From an uncultured Christensenella sp. (GTDB lineage Bacteria; Bacillota; Clostridia; Christensenellales; UBA3700): 64,000 nt of DNA. Positions 52,998 through 60,894 of this stretch are shown here, piece by piece. Each line of letters opens with the position of its first letter. Within the stretch, counting starts at the first letter, position 1. Location: NCBI GenBank assembly GCA_949290515.1, contig CASERZ010000004.1:1-64000 (forward strand), read 5' to 3'. Under the pieces are notes generated by a model. That model saw only the letters and a list, made by a program, of their open reading frames with translations. It was not told the DNA's origin and made no database searches. A program made the position numbers and the translations under genes.

Positions 52998-53153
52998 TTA
53001 TTCGGCAGAAAAATCGTCCTTGCCTACACCGCACAAAGGGCATACGAAATCGTCAGCCACGTCTTCCCACTTGGTGCCGGCGGGGATATCGCACTCGGCG
53101 CAGCCTACTTCTTCGTCGTATTCCCAACCGCAAACGTTGCATACGTACTTCAT
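52998..53153 (-). CDS. rubredoxin
   Basis: A 51-residue one-iron electron carrier. The two ligand pairs are CNVCGWEYD and CPLCGVGKDDF. The spacing and length are those of classic rubredoxin, although the central loop has two extra cysteines (GCAECD). The ATG at 53153 is chosen because AGGAGG lies 7 nt before it. It probably feeds peroxide or oxygen reductases in an anaerobe. It has its own promoter (TTTACT-17-TATAAT at 53184-53212), divergent from the methyltransferase. Confidence 0.9.
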   Translation of the reverse strand: MKYVCNVCGWEYDEEVGCAECDIPAGTKWEDVADDFVCPLCGVGKDDFSAE

Positions 53154-53183
53154 AACAATACCTCCTTTGAATTTTCTTCTTAC

Positions 53184-53212
53184 ATTATAGACCATAGAGC
53201 GAAAAAAGTAAA
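53184..53212 (-). promoter_or_regulatory. promoter of the rubredoxin gene
   Basis: Minus strand TTTACT, 17 bp, TATAAT. Confidence 0.75.
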
Positions 53213-53230
53213 CAGCGATTGCTCAAATTT

Positions 53231-53259
53231 TTGACTAATCGGATAAATTATAGTATTAT
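53231..53259 (+). promoter_or_regulatory. leaderless-type promoter of the methyltransferase gene
   Basis: TTGACT, 17 bp, TATTAT, then TGAGTT and the ATG at 53266; no ribosome binding site. Confidence 0.75.
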
Positions 53260-53265
53260 TGAGTT

Positions 53266-53994
53266 ATGCAGGATATTTTTCGCACAGACGATTTGGAGTG
53301 CAACGGCTTGAAAATAAAACAATACAAAGAGGGATACCGCTTCTCTTCGGACGCGGTATTGCTTGCAAATACCGTACGTTGCAAACGCGGGGACACGATT
53401 GTGGACTTCGGCTGCGGCAACGGAGTTATTTCTATTTTGCTTACGGCAAAAACTCCCTGTAAAAAAGTCATCGGCATAGAAGTACAGAAAGACGTGGCAG
53501 AATTGGCAAAGCAAAACGTCGAACTCAACAATCTGAGCGAGAGGGTGCAAGTGCTTTGTTTGGACATACTTGACGCGCCCGCCGTCCTTGGCAAAGAGAG
53601 TGTAGAAACCGTAGTATGCAATCCGCCTTTTTTTACGCCCTCGTCGGGAGATAAACGCGAAAATCCTCAAGTCGCGCTCTCACGTCACGAGTCCACCTGC
53701 GATTTAAAAAACCTTATGCGCTGTGCGGGCGAGATACTCAAATTCGGCGGAGAGTTGTACATAATTCACAAAACTCAGCGTATGGCGGAAGCCGTTTTGC
53801 ACGCTTACGAGGCAAAACTCACGCCTAAAGTGCTGACGCTCGTCTACCCTAAACTTTCAAAACCTGCCGATACGTTTATTCTCAAATGCAAAAAATGCTC
53901 TCCCGACGGACTTACGGTAGACCGAATAGTCGTTTATGACGAAAACGGTGAGATGACCGAGCAAGCCAAATCGCTGTACAACAAAACTCTGTGA
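53266..53994 (+). CDS. tRNA1(Val) adenine-N6 methyltransferase-like (TrmN6/YfiC)
   Basis: A 242-residue class I SAM methyltransferase. Motif I is VDFGCGNGVISILL, the acidic IGIEVQKDVAELA binds the ribose, and the catalytic motif NPPFF is that of adenine-N6 methylases. The N-terminal YKEGYRFSSDAVLLAN is a hallmark of the TrmN6 family, which modifies A37 of tRNA-Val in enterobacteria. Leaderless candidate. A frequent clostridial partner, rsmI, does not follow. Confidence 0.85.
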   Translation: MQDIFRTDDLECNGLKIKQYKEGYRFSSDAVLLANTVRCKRGDTIVDFGCGNGVISILLTAKTPCKKVIGIEVQKDVAELAKQNVELNNLSERVQVLCLDILDAPAVLGKESVETVVCNPPFFTPSSGDKRENPQVALSRHESTCDLKNLMRCAGEILKFGGELYIIHKTQRMAEAVLHAYEAKLTPKVLTLVYPKLSKPADTFILKCKKCSPDGLTVDRIVVYDENGEMTEQAKSLYNKTL

Positions 53995-54085
53995 GATTTT
54001 TATTTTATCGACTGTCTTAAACAAAACAGTAAAAATATCAAATTTAAGCTCTCAATCCTAACTCAAAAATTTCAAATTGATAAAT

Positions 54086-54112
54086 AAAAAAGAGGGATAT
54101 ACCCTCTTTTTT
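54086..54112. terminator. bidirectional terminator between methyltransferase and XRE genes
   Basis: AAAGAGGG/CCCTCTTT stem with A and T runs on either side. Confidence 0.88.
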
Positions 54113-54141
54113 AACATTGTTTTCTAAAATACGGCGACAGA

Positions 54142-54348
54142 TTACTCGTTGTCTTTGAGACCAAGCATATAATCAGTCGATTTTCCGAACAAATTGCTGA
54201 GGTCGATGAGTGCCTGATAACTAGGCTCCTTTACACCTCTTTCCCAGTTGCTGATACTAACCTGAGATACCTGCATATACTTTGCGAGATACTCCTGATT
54301 ATATCCGTTACGCAACCTTTGTTCCTTCAATCTTTCTGCAAACTTCAT
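54142..54348 (-). CDS. small XRE-family transcription regulator
   Basis: A 68-residue protein consisting of little more than a Cro/C1-type helix-turn-helix (LKEQRLRNGYNQEYLAKYMQ, VSQVSISNWERG, PSYQALIDLSNLF). AGGAGG precedes the ATG. It lacks a sensing domain. It lies 42 nt downstream of the kinase-fold gene in the same direction; no phage or toxin gene is adjacent, so the target is unknown. Confidence 0.88.
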   Translation of the reverse strand: MKFAERLKEQRLRNGYNQEYLAKYMQVSQVSISNWERGVKEPSYQALIDLSNLFGKSTDYMLGLKDNE

Positions 54349-54390
54349 TTTACAATACCTCCTATATTGTATTTTATAAAATTTATAAAA

Positions 54391-55062
54391 CTAGATTAGC
54401 TTGTGCCAATCTACACCGTTTTCCTGAAACTGTGTGAGAGTATCGAGCATCATCTCTACGTCCTTGCCGTCACGCGATTTTTCTTTCCGTTTTTTGAGCG
54501 ATGCGCTTATCTCGTTGATTATGTCAATAAGCTTGAGTCTAGAACACTCGAGAAGCTTGTCTATAAAAGGATAGCTGTCGTAATACTCTCCTACACTGTT
54601 GACGAGTGCGTAAGATATCGCACTGGCTACGTCCTCGTAAGGCATACCGTTGTCTACGCTGGAAAAGTCTACGCCGATTATTCTGCCGTCTTTGATTACG
54701 TAATTTTTGAAATCTATCTCCTTCATCACGCAATCGGTAAACGAATATATTATCTGTAAAAATATCGCTAGTCTCGTGGCAAGCAATTGCATTGTCTGCT
54801 TATCGTCGAGCATCGTCGCGTTTCTGAATGCATCGTGGAGATTCTCTCCCTCGATATACTCGTATACGGCCTTGTTTCCTTCGTGTTCTATCACCTGAGG
54901 CGCGTATCCCGTCAACGCTATTTTGCCCACCGCAAGCACTTCTTTTGTCTTTGCCGTCTCGTCGGGATATTCCTTGAGTACGTAAAATACGCCTTCCGAC
55001 TCTACTTTGAATACCTTTTTATCCTTTGATGACAGCTCGCTTACGACTTTGTAATCTCTCAT
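54391..55062 (-). CDS. APH/choline-kinase-fold protein
   Basis: A 223-residue protein of the protein-kinase-like fold. Visible are a lysine strand (FYVLKEYP), a hinge (VYEYIEGENL), the catalytic loop EIDFKNYV (D117, N120; the usual preceding H is E) and the DFG-like GVDFSS (D132). Small for an aminoglycoside kinase; it may phosphorylate a sugar, choline or a lipid head group. Promoter TTGACT-18-TATAAT (55077-55106) gives a leader of only about 8 nt. Confidence 0.72.
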   Translation of the reverse strand: MRDYKVVSELSSKDKKVFKVESEGVFYVLKEYPDETAKTKEVLAVGKIALTGYAPQVIEHEGNKAVYEYIEGENLHDAFRNATMLDDKQTMQLLATRLAIFLQIIYSFTDCVMKEIDFKNYVIKDGRIIGVDFSSVDNGMPYEDVASAISYALVNSVGEYYDSYPFIDKLLECSRLKLIDIINEISASLKKRKEKSRDGKDVEMMLDTLTQFQENGVDWHKLI

Positions 55063-55076
55063 ATTTTACCTATAGT

Positions 55077-55106
55077 ATTATACCTTGCCAGCAAAATAAT
55101 AGTCAA
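55077..55106 (-). promoter_or_regulatory. promoter of the kinase-fold gene
   Basis: Minus strand TTGACT, 18 bp, TATAAT, 14 nt before the ATG. Confidence 0.7.
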
Positions 55107-55283
55107 CATATATCGTAAAAATTTTAGCAAAAATTTACCGTGCTCCTTAAAATATCGCTAAAATACCGACGATTTTTTAACTTTTATTTATATTAAGACT
55201 GCCATTGTCTATTTTATAACCGTTTTGTTTCATATGTCAAATGATTTTTTTGTCCGATTTTTGACAATATTTGCGATTATTAT

Positions 55284-55318
55284 AAAAGACGTCATAATGA
55301 TTTTTTATGACGCCTTTA
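55284..55318 (-). terminator. terminator of the metal P-type ATPase
   Basis: Minus strand GGCGTCATAA/TTATGACGTC stem followed by TTTTATAAT. Confidence 0.75.
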
Positions 55319-55353
55319 TATTAGTTATTTATATTGTTATCAATTATTATACG

Positions 55354-57534
55354 TCAGACTTTTGCCTTTTCTCTGCGTTTGTCTCCTTTTATTCTGAGAG
55401 TGCGCATACTGTTGAATATAGCCAAAAGACATACGCCTACGTCCGCGACTACAGCCAGCCACATCAAAGGCGATACAAACAGACAGATTATCATTATCGC
55501 AAACTTCAATCCCAAAGCCATTGCTATGTTTTGTATGATGATTTTCTTTGTCTTTTTTGCTACCTTGAATGCGTCGTCAAGCTGAGTCAGTTTTCCGCCG
55601 ACAAGCACTACGTCGCTTGCCTCCACGCTTGCATCGTTGCCCATACCTCCTATGCATACTCCTATGGTCGCGCTTTTGATTGCGGGGGCGTCATTAAGTC
55701 CGTCTCCCACAAACATAACCTTTTTGCCTTCTTCCACGCAAGCCTTCACGTAATCGCATTTATCCTGAGGCAAGAGACCTGCTTTGTATTCGTCTATTCC
55801 CACCTTAGACGCGACTTTATTCGCTACAGTCTCGTTGTCGCCCGTAAGCATTACGGTGCGTATGCCTCTTTGCTTAAGTCCCTCAATCGTTTCGCTTACG
55901 CCCTCTCTTACGCTGTCCTCGAGCGTAATGTCACCTAAATAACTGCCGTCATACGCTACGTATACTCTCGTCAAGCCATCCTGCTTTTCGACAACCTCTA
56001 TACCGTAATCGCGCATAAGTTTTATATTTCCGAGCAATGCGACTTTGCCTTTGTATTCGCATACTAATCCTTTGCCCGCTATTTCTTTTCCCGAATCCGC
56101 CCTGTCCTTTACCGCGCAATATTCGCTTATGCAATCGGCAATAGGATGATTGGACAGCTTCTCGCACGCGCCCGCTACTTGGATAATTTTTTGTCTGTCC
56201 TCAGCCTCGATAGACGCTACTTTGAGTTTTCCTTCGGTAATAGTACCCGTCTTGTCAAAACATATTTCGTCAATATTGTTGAGAATTTCCAGATAATTTC
56301 CGCCCTTGACCAGTATACCTCTTCTGGACGCGCTGCCTATTCCGCCGAAGTAAGTGAGAGGCGTAGATATGACAAGCGCACAAGGACAGGATATTACCAA
56401 AAATACCAAACCTTTGGTAATCGACTCCGTATATGTCATATCGAATGCCTTTATCATAGGCGCGAAGACAGCAATGATAAGCGCAACCGCAAACACCGCA
56501 GGAGTATAAATCCTTGCAAACTTCCTGACGAATTTTTCGGCTGACGGCTTATTCTGCTGTGCTTCTTCGACAAGCCGCAGAATTTTCGATACAGTACTGT
56601 CGTTATACCCTTTGCTCACCTCTATGATTACGCTGCTCTCGAGATTGAGAGTTCCTGCAAGTATCTCTTCTCCCGTTTTCAGTTCTACGGGTATGCTTTC
56701 GCCTGTAAGTTTGGAATAATCGAAAGAAGACTGTCCTTGGACTATTTTACCGTCTACGGGAACTTTTTCGCCCACGTTTACAATTACTCTGTCGCCTACT
56801 GCAAGGACAGCGGTATCGACAAGCTTCTCGCTTCCGTCGCTCTCAATTCGTAAAGATTTGTCTACTCTTATATCGAGAAGCTGACCTATACTTTTCTTGG
56901 ACTTTCTGACTGATATACCCTGTATAATCTCTCCTATCGTATACAATAGCATTACCGCTACGCCTTCCTCGAATTCTCCGATACAAAAAGCACCAATCGA
57001 CGCAACGTTCATAAGTGTGTTTTCATTGAAAAAGTCCTTTTCTTTCAGCCCTCTGAATCCCTCGGCAAAACTCTCTATTGCTACGAGAAGATATGCAACT
57101 ATATATACGGGAAGATAACCCCAAAAGAGTTTTTCCCCTCCGAAATGTTCCATACAAAAAGCCGCAACCAAAAGCACTGCCGACATTATGACAAGCACAA
57201 GCTGTTTTTTGTCGACCTGCCATACTTTCTGGTCCTTGTCTATCTTCACGGGAGTATCGTCGCAGCAAGCGCAACCGTGTCCGTGCTCTCCGTGTCCGTG
57301 ATGATGACCGCAAGCACACTCCCCGGTATGAGAATGACTGTGTCCGCAACATTCGTCTTCGCGTGAGTGACTATGTGAGTGATTATGACAATCGTGTTCT
57401 TCCTCTTCGTGATTATGCGCGCACTCTTCTTTGTGACAGTGTACGTCGCACTCTCGGCTATGCTCTTGTCTTAAATTCAAGTCTTCACAAACCTCCGAAT
57501 TTAAGTCTACGTTTTTTATCTTTTTTTCTTTCAT
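55354..57534 (-). CDS. P1B-type heavy-metal ATPase with His/Cys-rich N-terminus
   Basis: A 726-residue metal efflux pump, probably for Zn/Cd/Pb or Co. The N-terminal 100 residues lack an HMA domain; they carry many HxH, CC and Cys-His clusters (HDCHNHSHSHS, ECACGHHHGHGEHGHGCACC). Core: TGES, metal-site helix SCPCALVIST, DKTGT phosphorylation motif, the HP motif (SNHPIADC) and GDGLNDAPAIK. It starts about 12 nt after the CsoR-type regulator, so expression is metal-controlled. Confidence 0.93.
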   Translation of the reverse strand: MKEKKIKNVDLNSEVCEDLNLRQEHSRECDVHCHKEECAHNHEEEEHDCHNHSHSHSREDECCGHSHSHTGECACGHHHGHGEHGHGCACCDDTPVKIDKDQKVWQVDKKQLVLVIMSAVLLVAAFCMEHFGGEKLFWGYLPVYIVAYLLVAIESFAEGFRGLKEKDFFNENTLMNVASIGAFCIGEFEEGVAVMLLYTIGEIIQGISVRKSKKSIGQLLDIRVDKSLRIESDGSEKLVDTAVLAVGDRVIVNVGEKVPVDGKIVQGQSSFDYSKLTGESIPVELKTGEEILAGTLNLESSVIIEVSKGYNDSTVSKILRLVEEAQQNKPSAEKFVRKFARIYTPAVFAVALIIAVFAPMIKAFDMTYTESITKGLVFLVISCPCALVISTPLTYFGGIGSASRRGILVKGGNYLEILNNIDEICFDKTGTITEGKLKVASIEAEDRQKIIQVAGACEKLSNHPIADCISEYCAVKDRADSGKEIAGKGLVCEYKGKVALLGNIKLMRDYGIEVVEKQDGLTRVYVAYDGSYLGDITLEDSVREGVSETIEGLKQRGIRTVMLTGDNETVANKVASKVGIDEYKAGLLPQDKCDYVKACVEEGKKVMFVGDGLNDAPAIKSATIGVCIGGMGNDASVEASDVVLVGGKLTQLDDAFKVAKKTKKIIIQNIAMALGLKFAIMIICLFVSPLMWLAVVADVGVCLLAIFNSMRTLRIKGDKRREKAKV

Positions 57535-57546
57535 ACAACAGACCTC

Positions 57547-57828
57547 CTAAATTTTCGAATAGTATTCAACAGCTGTGGTCAACTTGGAAAGTATCTCTTT
57601 ATCTCCTTTTTCCATACCGTCTGCCACACAGTGATTTATATGGTGATAAAGCACGTCGCGCGCTACGCTTTCGACCGCCTTTGTAACAGCGGCAAGTTGT
57701 ACGAGCACGTCCTCGCACGTTCTGTCTTCCTGCACCATTTTGCTTATGCCTCTTACCTGTCCTTCTATTCTGCTGAGTTTGTCGGTAAGCTTTTTAGTCA
57801 AGTCGCAACCTTCGTGTCTGCAATCCAT
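57547..57828 (-). CDS. CsoR/RcnR-family metal-sensing repressor
   Basis: A 93-residue DUF156 repressor. The ligand set is C38 (RTCEDVL), H63 and C67 (YHHINHC), the Cys-His-Cys pattern of CsoR (copper) and related sensors; the N-terminal MDCRHEGCD adds further possible ligands. The ATG at 57828 (MDCRHEGC) is chosen because AAGGAG lies 8 nt upstream; the earlier ATG at 57873 lies close to the predicted transcription start and its first codons read through the operator. It controls the downstream ATPase. Confidence 0.88.
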   Translation of the reverse strand: MDCRHEGCDLTKKLTDKLSRIEGQVRGISKMVQEDRTCEDVLVQLAAVTKAVESVARDVLYHHINHCVADGMEKGDKEILSKLTTAVEYYSKI

Positions 57829-57846
57829 TTTCATTACTCCTTTCAT

Positions 57847-57863
57847 ATACCCCCTAGGGGTAT
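57847..57863. promoter_or_regulatory. CsoR-type operator
   Basis: ATACCCCCTAGGGGTAT, a near-perfect G-tract palindrome of the type bound by CsoR-family repressors, centred about 15 nt downstream of the predicted start of transcription, where binding would block the polymerase. Confidence 0.85.
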
Positions 57864-57877
57864 CTGTTTTCATCTAT

Positions 57878-57906
57878 ATTATATGCCCTACATTAACGTT
57901 TGTCAA
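57878..57906 (-). promoter_or_regulatory. promoter of the csoR-ATPase operon
   Basis: Perfect minus-strand consensus TTGACA, 17 bp, TATAAT. Confidence 0.9.
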
Positions 57907-58078
57907 CAGTTTTTTCAGAACTTTATTAAAAATTCACTCTCCGTCCGTATTAAAGTTTTTCGTTTTGTTTTTATTATTTTGTTTTAATTATTTCTTACTT
58001 TGATACTTATAAACGCAAAAAAATATACGGCTGAAAACAGCCGTACATCTAAATGTATATAATTTACATTTTATTGAA

Positions 58079-59446
58079 TTACTCTACCTTAGGAAGCGAA
58101 TTGAAACCTTTTTGCAAATCCTCGTCGGTGGGAATATAGTCGGTCATTCTGCCCGCAAGGAAGTCTCCGTAAGCGGTCATATCGAAGTAACCGGTACCTG
58201 TAAGTCCGAAGAGAATTGTCTTGCTTTCGCCCGATTCTTTGCACTTGAGAGCTTCGTCTATTGCGCCCTTGATAGCGTGCGCGGATTCGGGAGCAGGCAA
58301 TATCGTCTCGCATTTAGCAAACTTGACTGCCGCCTCGAATACCTTGGTCTGCTCGTAAGATACCGCCTCCATATATCCGTCGTGATAGAGTTTGGAAAGT
58401 ATAGGAGACATACCGTGATATCTCAATCCTCCCGCGTGATTTGCCGAAGGGATAAATCCGCTGCCGAGCGTATACATCTTGGCAAGAGGAGTAATCTTAC
58501 CCGTATCGCAATAATCGTATGCGTACATACCTCTTGTAAGCGAAGGACAAGAAGCAGGCTCTACTGCAACGAATCTCGTCTTTGTCTTACCTTCGAGTCT
58601 GTCTTTCATAAACGCTCCGATAAGTCCGCCGAGGTTGGAACCGCCGCCCGCACAACCTACGACTACGTCGGGATATTCGTCGAGCATCTCCATTGCTTTT
58701 TTACTCTCAAGACCTATTACAGACTGGTGCAAAAGTACTTGATTTAGCACGCTGCCGAGTACGTATCTGCAGTTGGGAGTAGTCATTGCCTTTTCGATAG
58801 CTTCGGATATAGCGCAGCCGAGCGAACCCGTTGTGTTGGGTTTGTCCTGCAAAATCTTTCTGCCTACGTCGGTAGTGTTGGAAGGGCTGGGGATTACGTT
58901 GCCGTCGAAAACCTGCATAACAGCCTTTCTGAAAGGTTTTTGCTGATACGAGCCTTTTACCATAAATATGTCGAGTCCGAGTCCGAAGTACGAACAAGCC
59001 TCAGACAAAGCCGTGCCCCATTGTCCTGCACCCGTTTCGGTAGTTACCGAAGTCAAGCCTTGCGCCTTTGCATAATAAGCCTGCGCAAGCGCGGAGTTGA
59101 GTTTGTGACTTCCCGAAGTGTTATTACCCTCGAATTTATAATAAATTTTAGCGGGAGTGCCCAACGCTTTTTCCAGGTTGTATGCTCTGCAAAGCGGAGA
59201 GGGTCTGTAAAGTTTGTACATCTCCATTATAGGCTCGGGAATATCTATATATCTGGTCGTTGCGTCCATCTCCTGATGCGCCAGCTCTTTGCAGAAAATA
59301 GGATACAAATCCTCTTCCTTTATGGGCTGCAACGTAACGGGATTGAGAAGTGCATCGGGTTGAGATTTCATATCTGCGCGGAGGTTGTACCATTGTTTGG
59401 GCAGTTGCTCCTCGGTCAAATAAAATCTGTAAGGTACTTTTGTCAT
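58079..59446 (-). CDS. trpB2: TrpB2-type tryptophan synthase beta chain
   Basis: PLP enzyme condensing indole and serine to tryptophan; the TrpB2 class usually works without TrpA. The 455 residues include the PLP lysine region NNTSGSHKLNSALAQ, TTETGAGQWGTALS and the phosphate loop GCAGGGSNLGG. The ATG at 59446 (MTKVPYRFYL) is chosen because AGGAGG lies 8 nt upstream; the frame is open back through the T-box. No other trp gene is present, so it may salvage indole. Control by tRNA-Trp is shown by the leader. Confidence 0.93.
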   Translation of the reverse strand: MTKVPYRFYLTEEQLPKQWYNLRADMKSQPDALLNPVTLQPIKEEDLYPIFCKELAHQEMDATTRYIDIPEPIMEMYKLYRPSPLCRAYNLEKALGTPAKIYYKFEGNNTSGSHKLNSALAQAYYAKAQGLTSVTTETGAGQWGTALSEACSYFGLGLDIFMVKGSYQQKPFRKAVMQVFDGNVIPSPSNTTDVGRKILQDKPNTTGSLGCAISEAIEKAMTTPNCRYVLGSVLNQVLLHQSVIGLESKKAMEMLDEYPDVVVGCAGGGSNLGGLIGAFMKDRLEGKTKTRFVAVEPASCPSLTRGMYAYDYCDTGKITPLAKMYTLGSGFIPSANHAGGLRYHGMSPILSKLYHDGYMEAVSYEQTKVFEAAVKFAKCETILPAPESAHAIKGAIDEALKCKESGESKTILFGLTGTGYFDMTAYGDFLAGRMTDYIPTDEDLQKGFNSLPKVE

Positions 59447-59489
59447 TTTTCCATCCTCCTGTTGTTTTTTTTGTATTGTATTATTTATT

Positions 59490-59727
59490 TTATAAAAAAA
59501 ATCTTGTCCCCTTAAAAGGGACAAGACATTGTTATCTTGCTTGTAAGCCACCCTACGTGCCATCACACGTTTTCCCACTCACGAGGGGATTCCGTCAGAC
59601 ATTACTCTGCCCTCAAAAGCCCATTCACTATAACACTGCTCGCTGCCTCTCACCTACTGCAACTCTCTGTAAAGCCGCTACATATAGCTACTCTTCTTTA
59701 TCAACGGTTTGCTATTCAATTGTATGA
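59490..59727 (-). ncRNA. T-box riboswitch, tRNA-Trp specific
   Basis: The leader shows the T-box elements in order: AGAGAG and GTGAGAG of the Stem I kink-turn, a specifier loop GAA-TGG-GC with Trp codon TGG (59621-59623), the T-box AGGGTGGC (59547-59554) whose C matches discriminator G of tRNA-Trp, and a terminator CTTGTCCC/GGGACAAG plus eight T (59494-59526). The antiterminator pairs AGGG with CCCT and ACAAG with CTTGT. Unusually, the bulge continues TTA where ACC is normal. Uncharged tRNA-Trp should switch trpB2 on. Confidence 0.92.
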
Positions 59728-59731
59728 TATT

Positions 59732-59760
59732 ATATTACATTACAACCAAATTTTTGTCAA
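59732..59760 (-). promoter_or_regulatory. promoter of the T-box leader and trpB2
   Basis: Minus strand TTGACA, 17 bp, TAATAT; the transcript starts near 59725. Confidence 0.82.
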
Positions 59761-59809
59761 CGGTTTTTAAAAAATTTCGGAAAATTTATCTTCATTCCGA
59801 CGTATTCGG

Positions 59810-60850
59810 TCAGGACAAAGGAATTCTCACTACAAAAGTAGTACCTTTGCCCTCCTCGCTTTCAACCTCAATCGTACAGTGCGAGATATCGAGTATTTTC
59901 TTGACAAGCGCAAGTCCCAGACCGCTTCCCTCTTTTGCGCGGGAAGTATCCCCCTGATAGAATTTGTCGAAAATTCTTTCCTGCACTTCCTTGGACATTC
60001 CTATGCCCTCGTCCTTTATTGTCAATACCGCATCCTGTCCGTACTGTTTGAGTATAATATTTATATCCCCGCCGTCATTGCTGAATTTGATTGCATTGGA
60101 GATAAGATTGAGCCATACCTGCAAAAACAACGCTTCGTCACTGAATATCGTGATTTCGTCGAGGTCGAGATTTAAATTGATATTTTTTTCTTCCCACTTA
60201 TTTTCAAGCAGTATGATTGCTTGTCTTATCTGCTCGTCAGCCCTGAATTCGCTTGCTTCGAGTATGACGTGATTTTCGAGTTTACTCAATCTCAGAATGT
60301 TGGAAGTAAGATTCGAAAGGTTGTCTGCCGCCTCTATTATATTGTCGCAATACTCCTTTATCTCCTTGGGGTCTTTGCACTTCTTGATAATCTCCGCGTG
60401 TCCTTTGATGTTTGCCAAAGGCGTCTTGAATTCGTGCGATACGTTTGTCACGAAATCGCTCTTCAAAATCTTGTTTTTGTCAAGCTCGTGCACCATTACG
60501 TTGAAGTTGTGCGTAAGCACGGACATTTCGTCTTTTTTGAGCTCGCCGTTTTTCTTGCTATGCTCTTTGAGTTGGACGGAAAAATCCCCTTCCGCTACGC
60601 GTTTGGTAACGTCAACCAATTCATTGATAGGATTAAGAAAAACTATATTCATTATTGTAGAAAGAGTGATGCCTATAATAATACTCGATATGGTTGCTAT
60701 TATTACCGTCCACCACAAATCCTCTATCTCTACTTCGAGCGATAACAAAATCGAATACAGCCCCGAAAAAATCGCCGACGCCGCTATTATCGTAACAAAG
60801 CTGGCTATACTTAATTTGAGCAAAAGCTCCTTTTTGGGTTTTTGTTTCAT
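59810..60850 (-). CDS. sensor histidine kinase
   Basis: A 346-residue kinase with two membrane helices (about 13-35 and 46-72) separated by only about ten residues, so little or no extracytoplasmic sensor; a HAMP domain (73-125), HisKA with H139 (VSHEFKTPLANIKGH) and an ATPase domain (KDEGIGMSKEVQ, GSGLGLALVKKIL). Such intramembrane-sensing kinases often answer envelope stress or antimicrobial peptides. AGGAG precedes the ATG; 44 nt downstream of its regulator. Confidence 0.9.
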   Translation of the reverse strand: MKQKPKKELLLKLSIASFVTIIAASAIFSGLYSILLSLEVEIEDLWWTVIIATISSIIIGITLSTIMNIVFLNPINELVDVTKRVAEGDFSVQLKEHSKKNGELKKDEMSVLTHNFNVMVHELDKNKILKSDFVTNVSHEFKTPLANIKGHAEIIKKCKDPKEIKEYCDNIIEAADNLSNLTSNILRLSKLENHVILEASEFRADEQIRQAIILLENKWEEKNINLNLDLDEITIFSDEALFLQVWLNLISNAIKFSNDGGDINIILKQYGQDAVLTIKDEGIGMSKEVQERIFDKFYQGDTSRAKEGSGLGLALVKKILDISHCTIEVESEEGKGTTFVVRIPLS

Positions 60851-60894
60851 ATTTGCTCCTGTGTCTGCGAATATTACGCACTTATATTTAGTGA

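Noticed and set aside
54142-55062. Toxin-antitoxin or phage remnant (XRE regulator plus kinase-fold gene)
   Set aside because: Each gene looks independent, the kinase fold is not HipA-like (wrong length and motifs), and no other phage or toxin gene is adjacent.
59447-59578. N-terminally extended TrpB2
   Set aside because: The 44 extra codons are T-box terminator and leader sequence read in frame; AGGAGG precedes the ATG at 59446.
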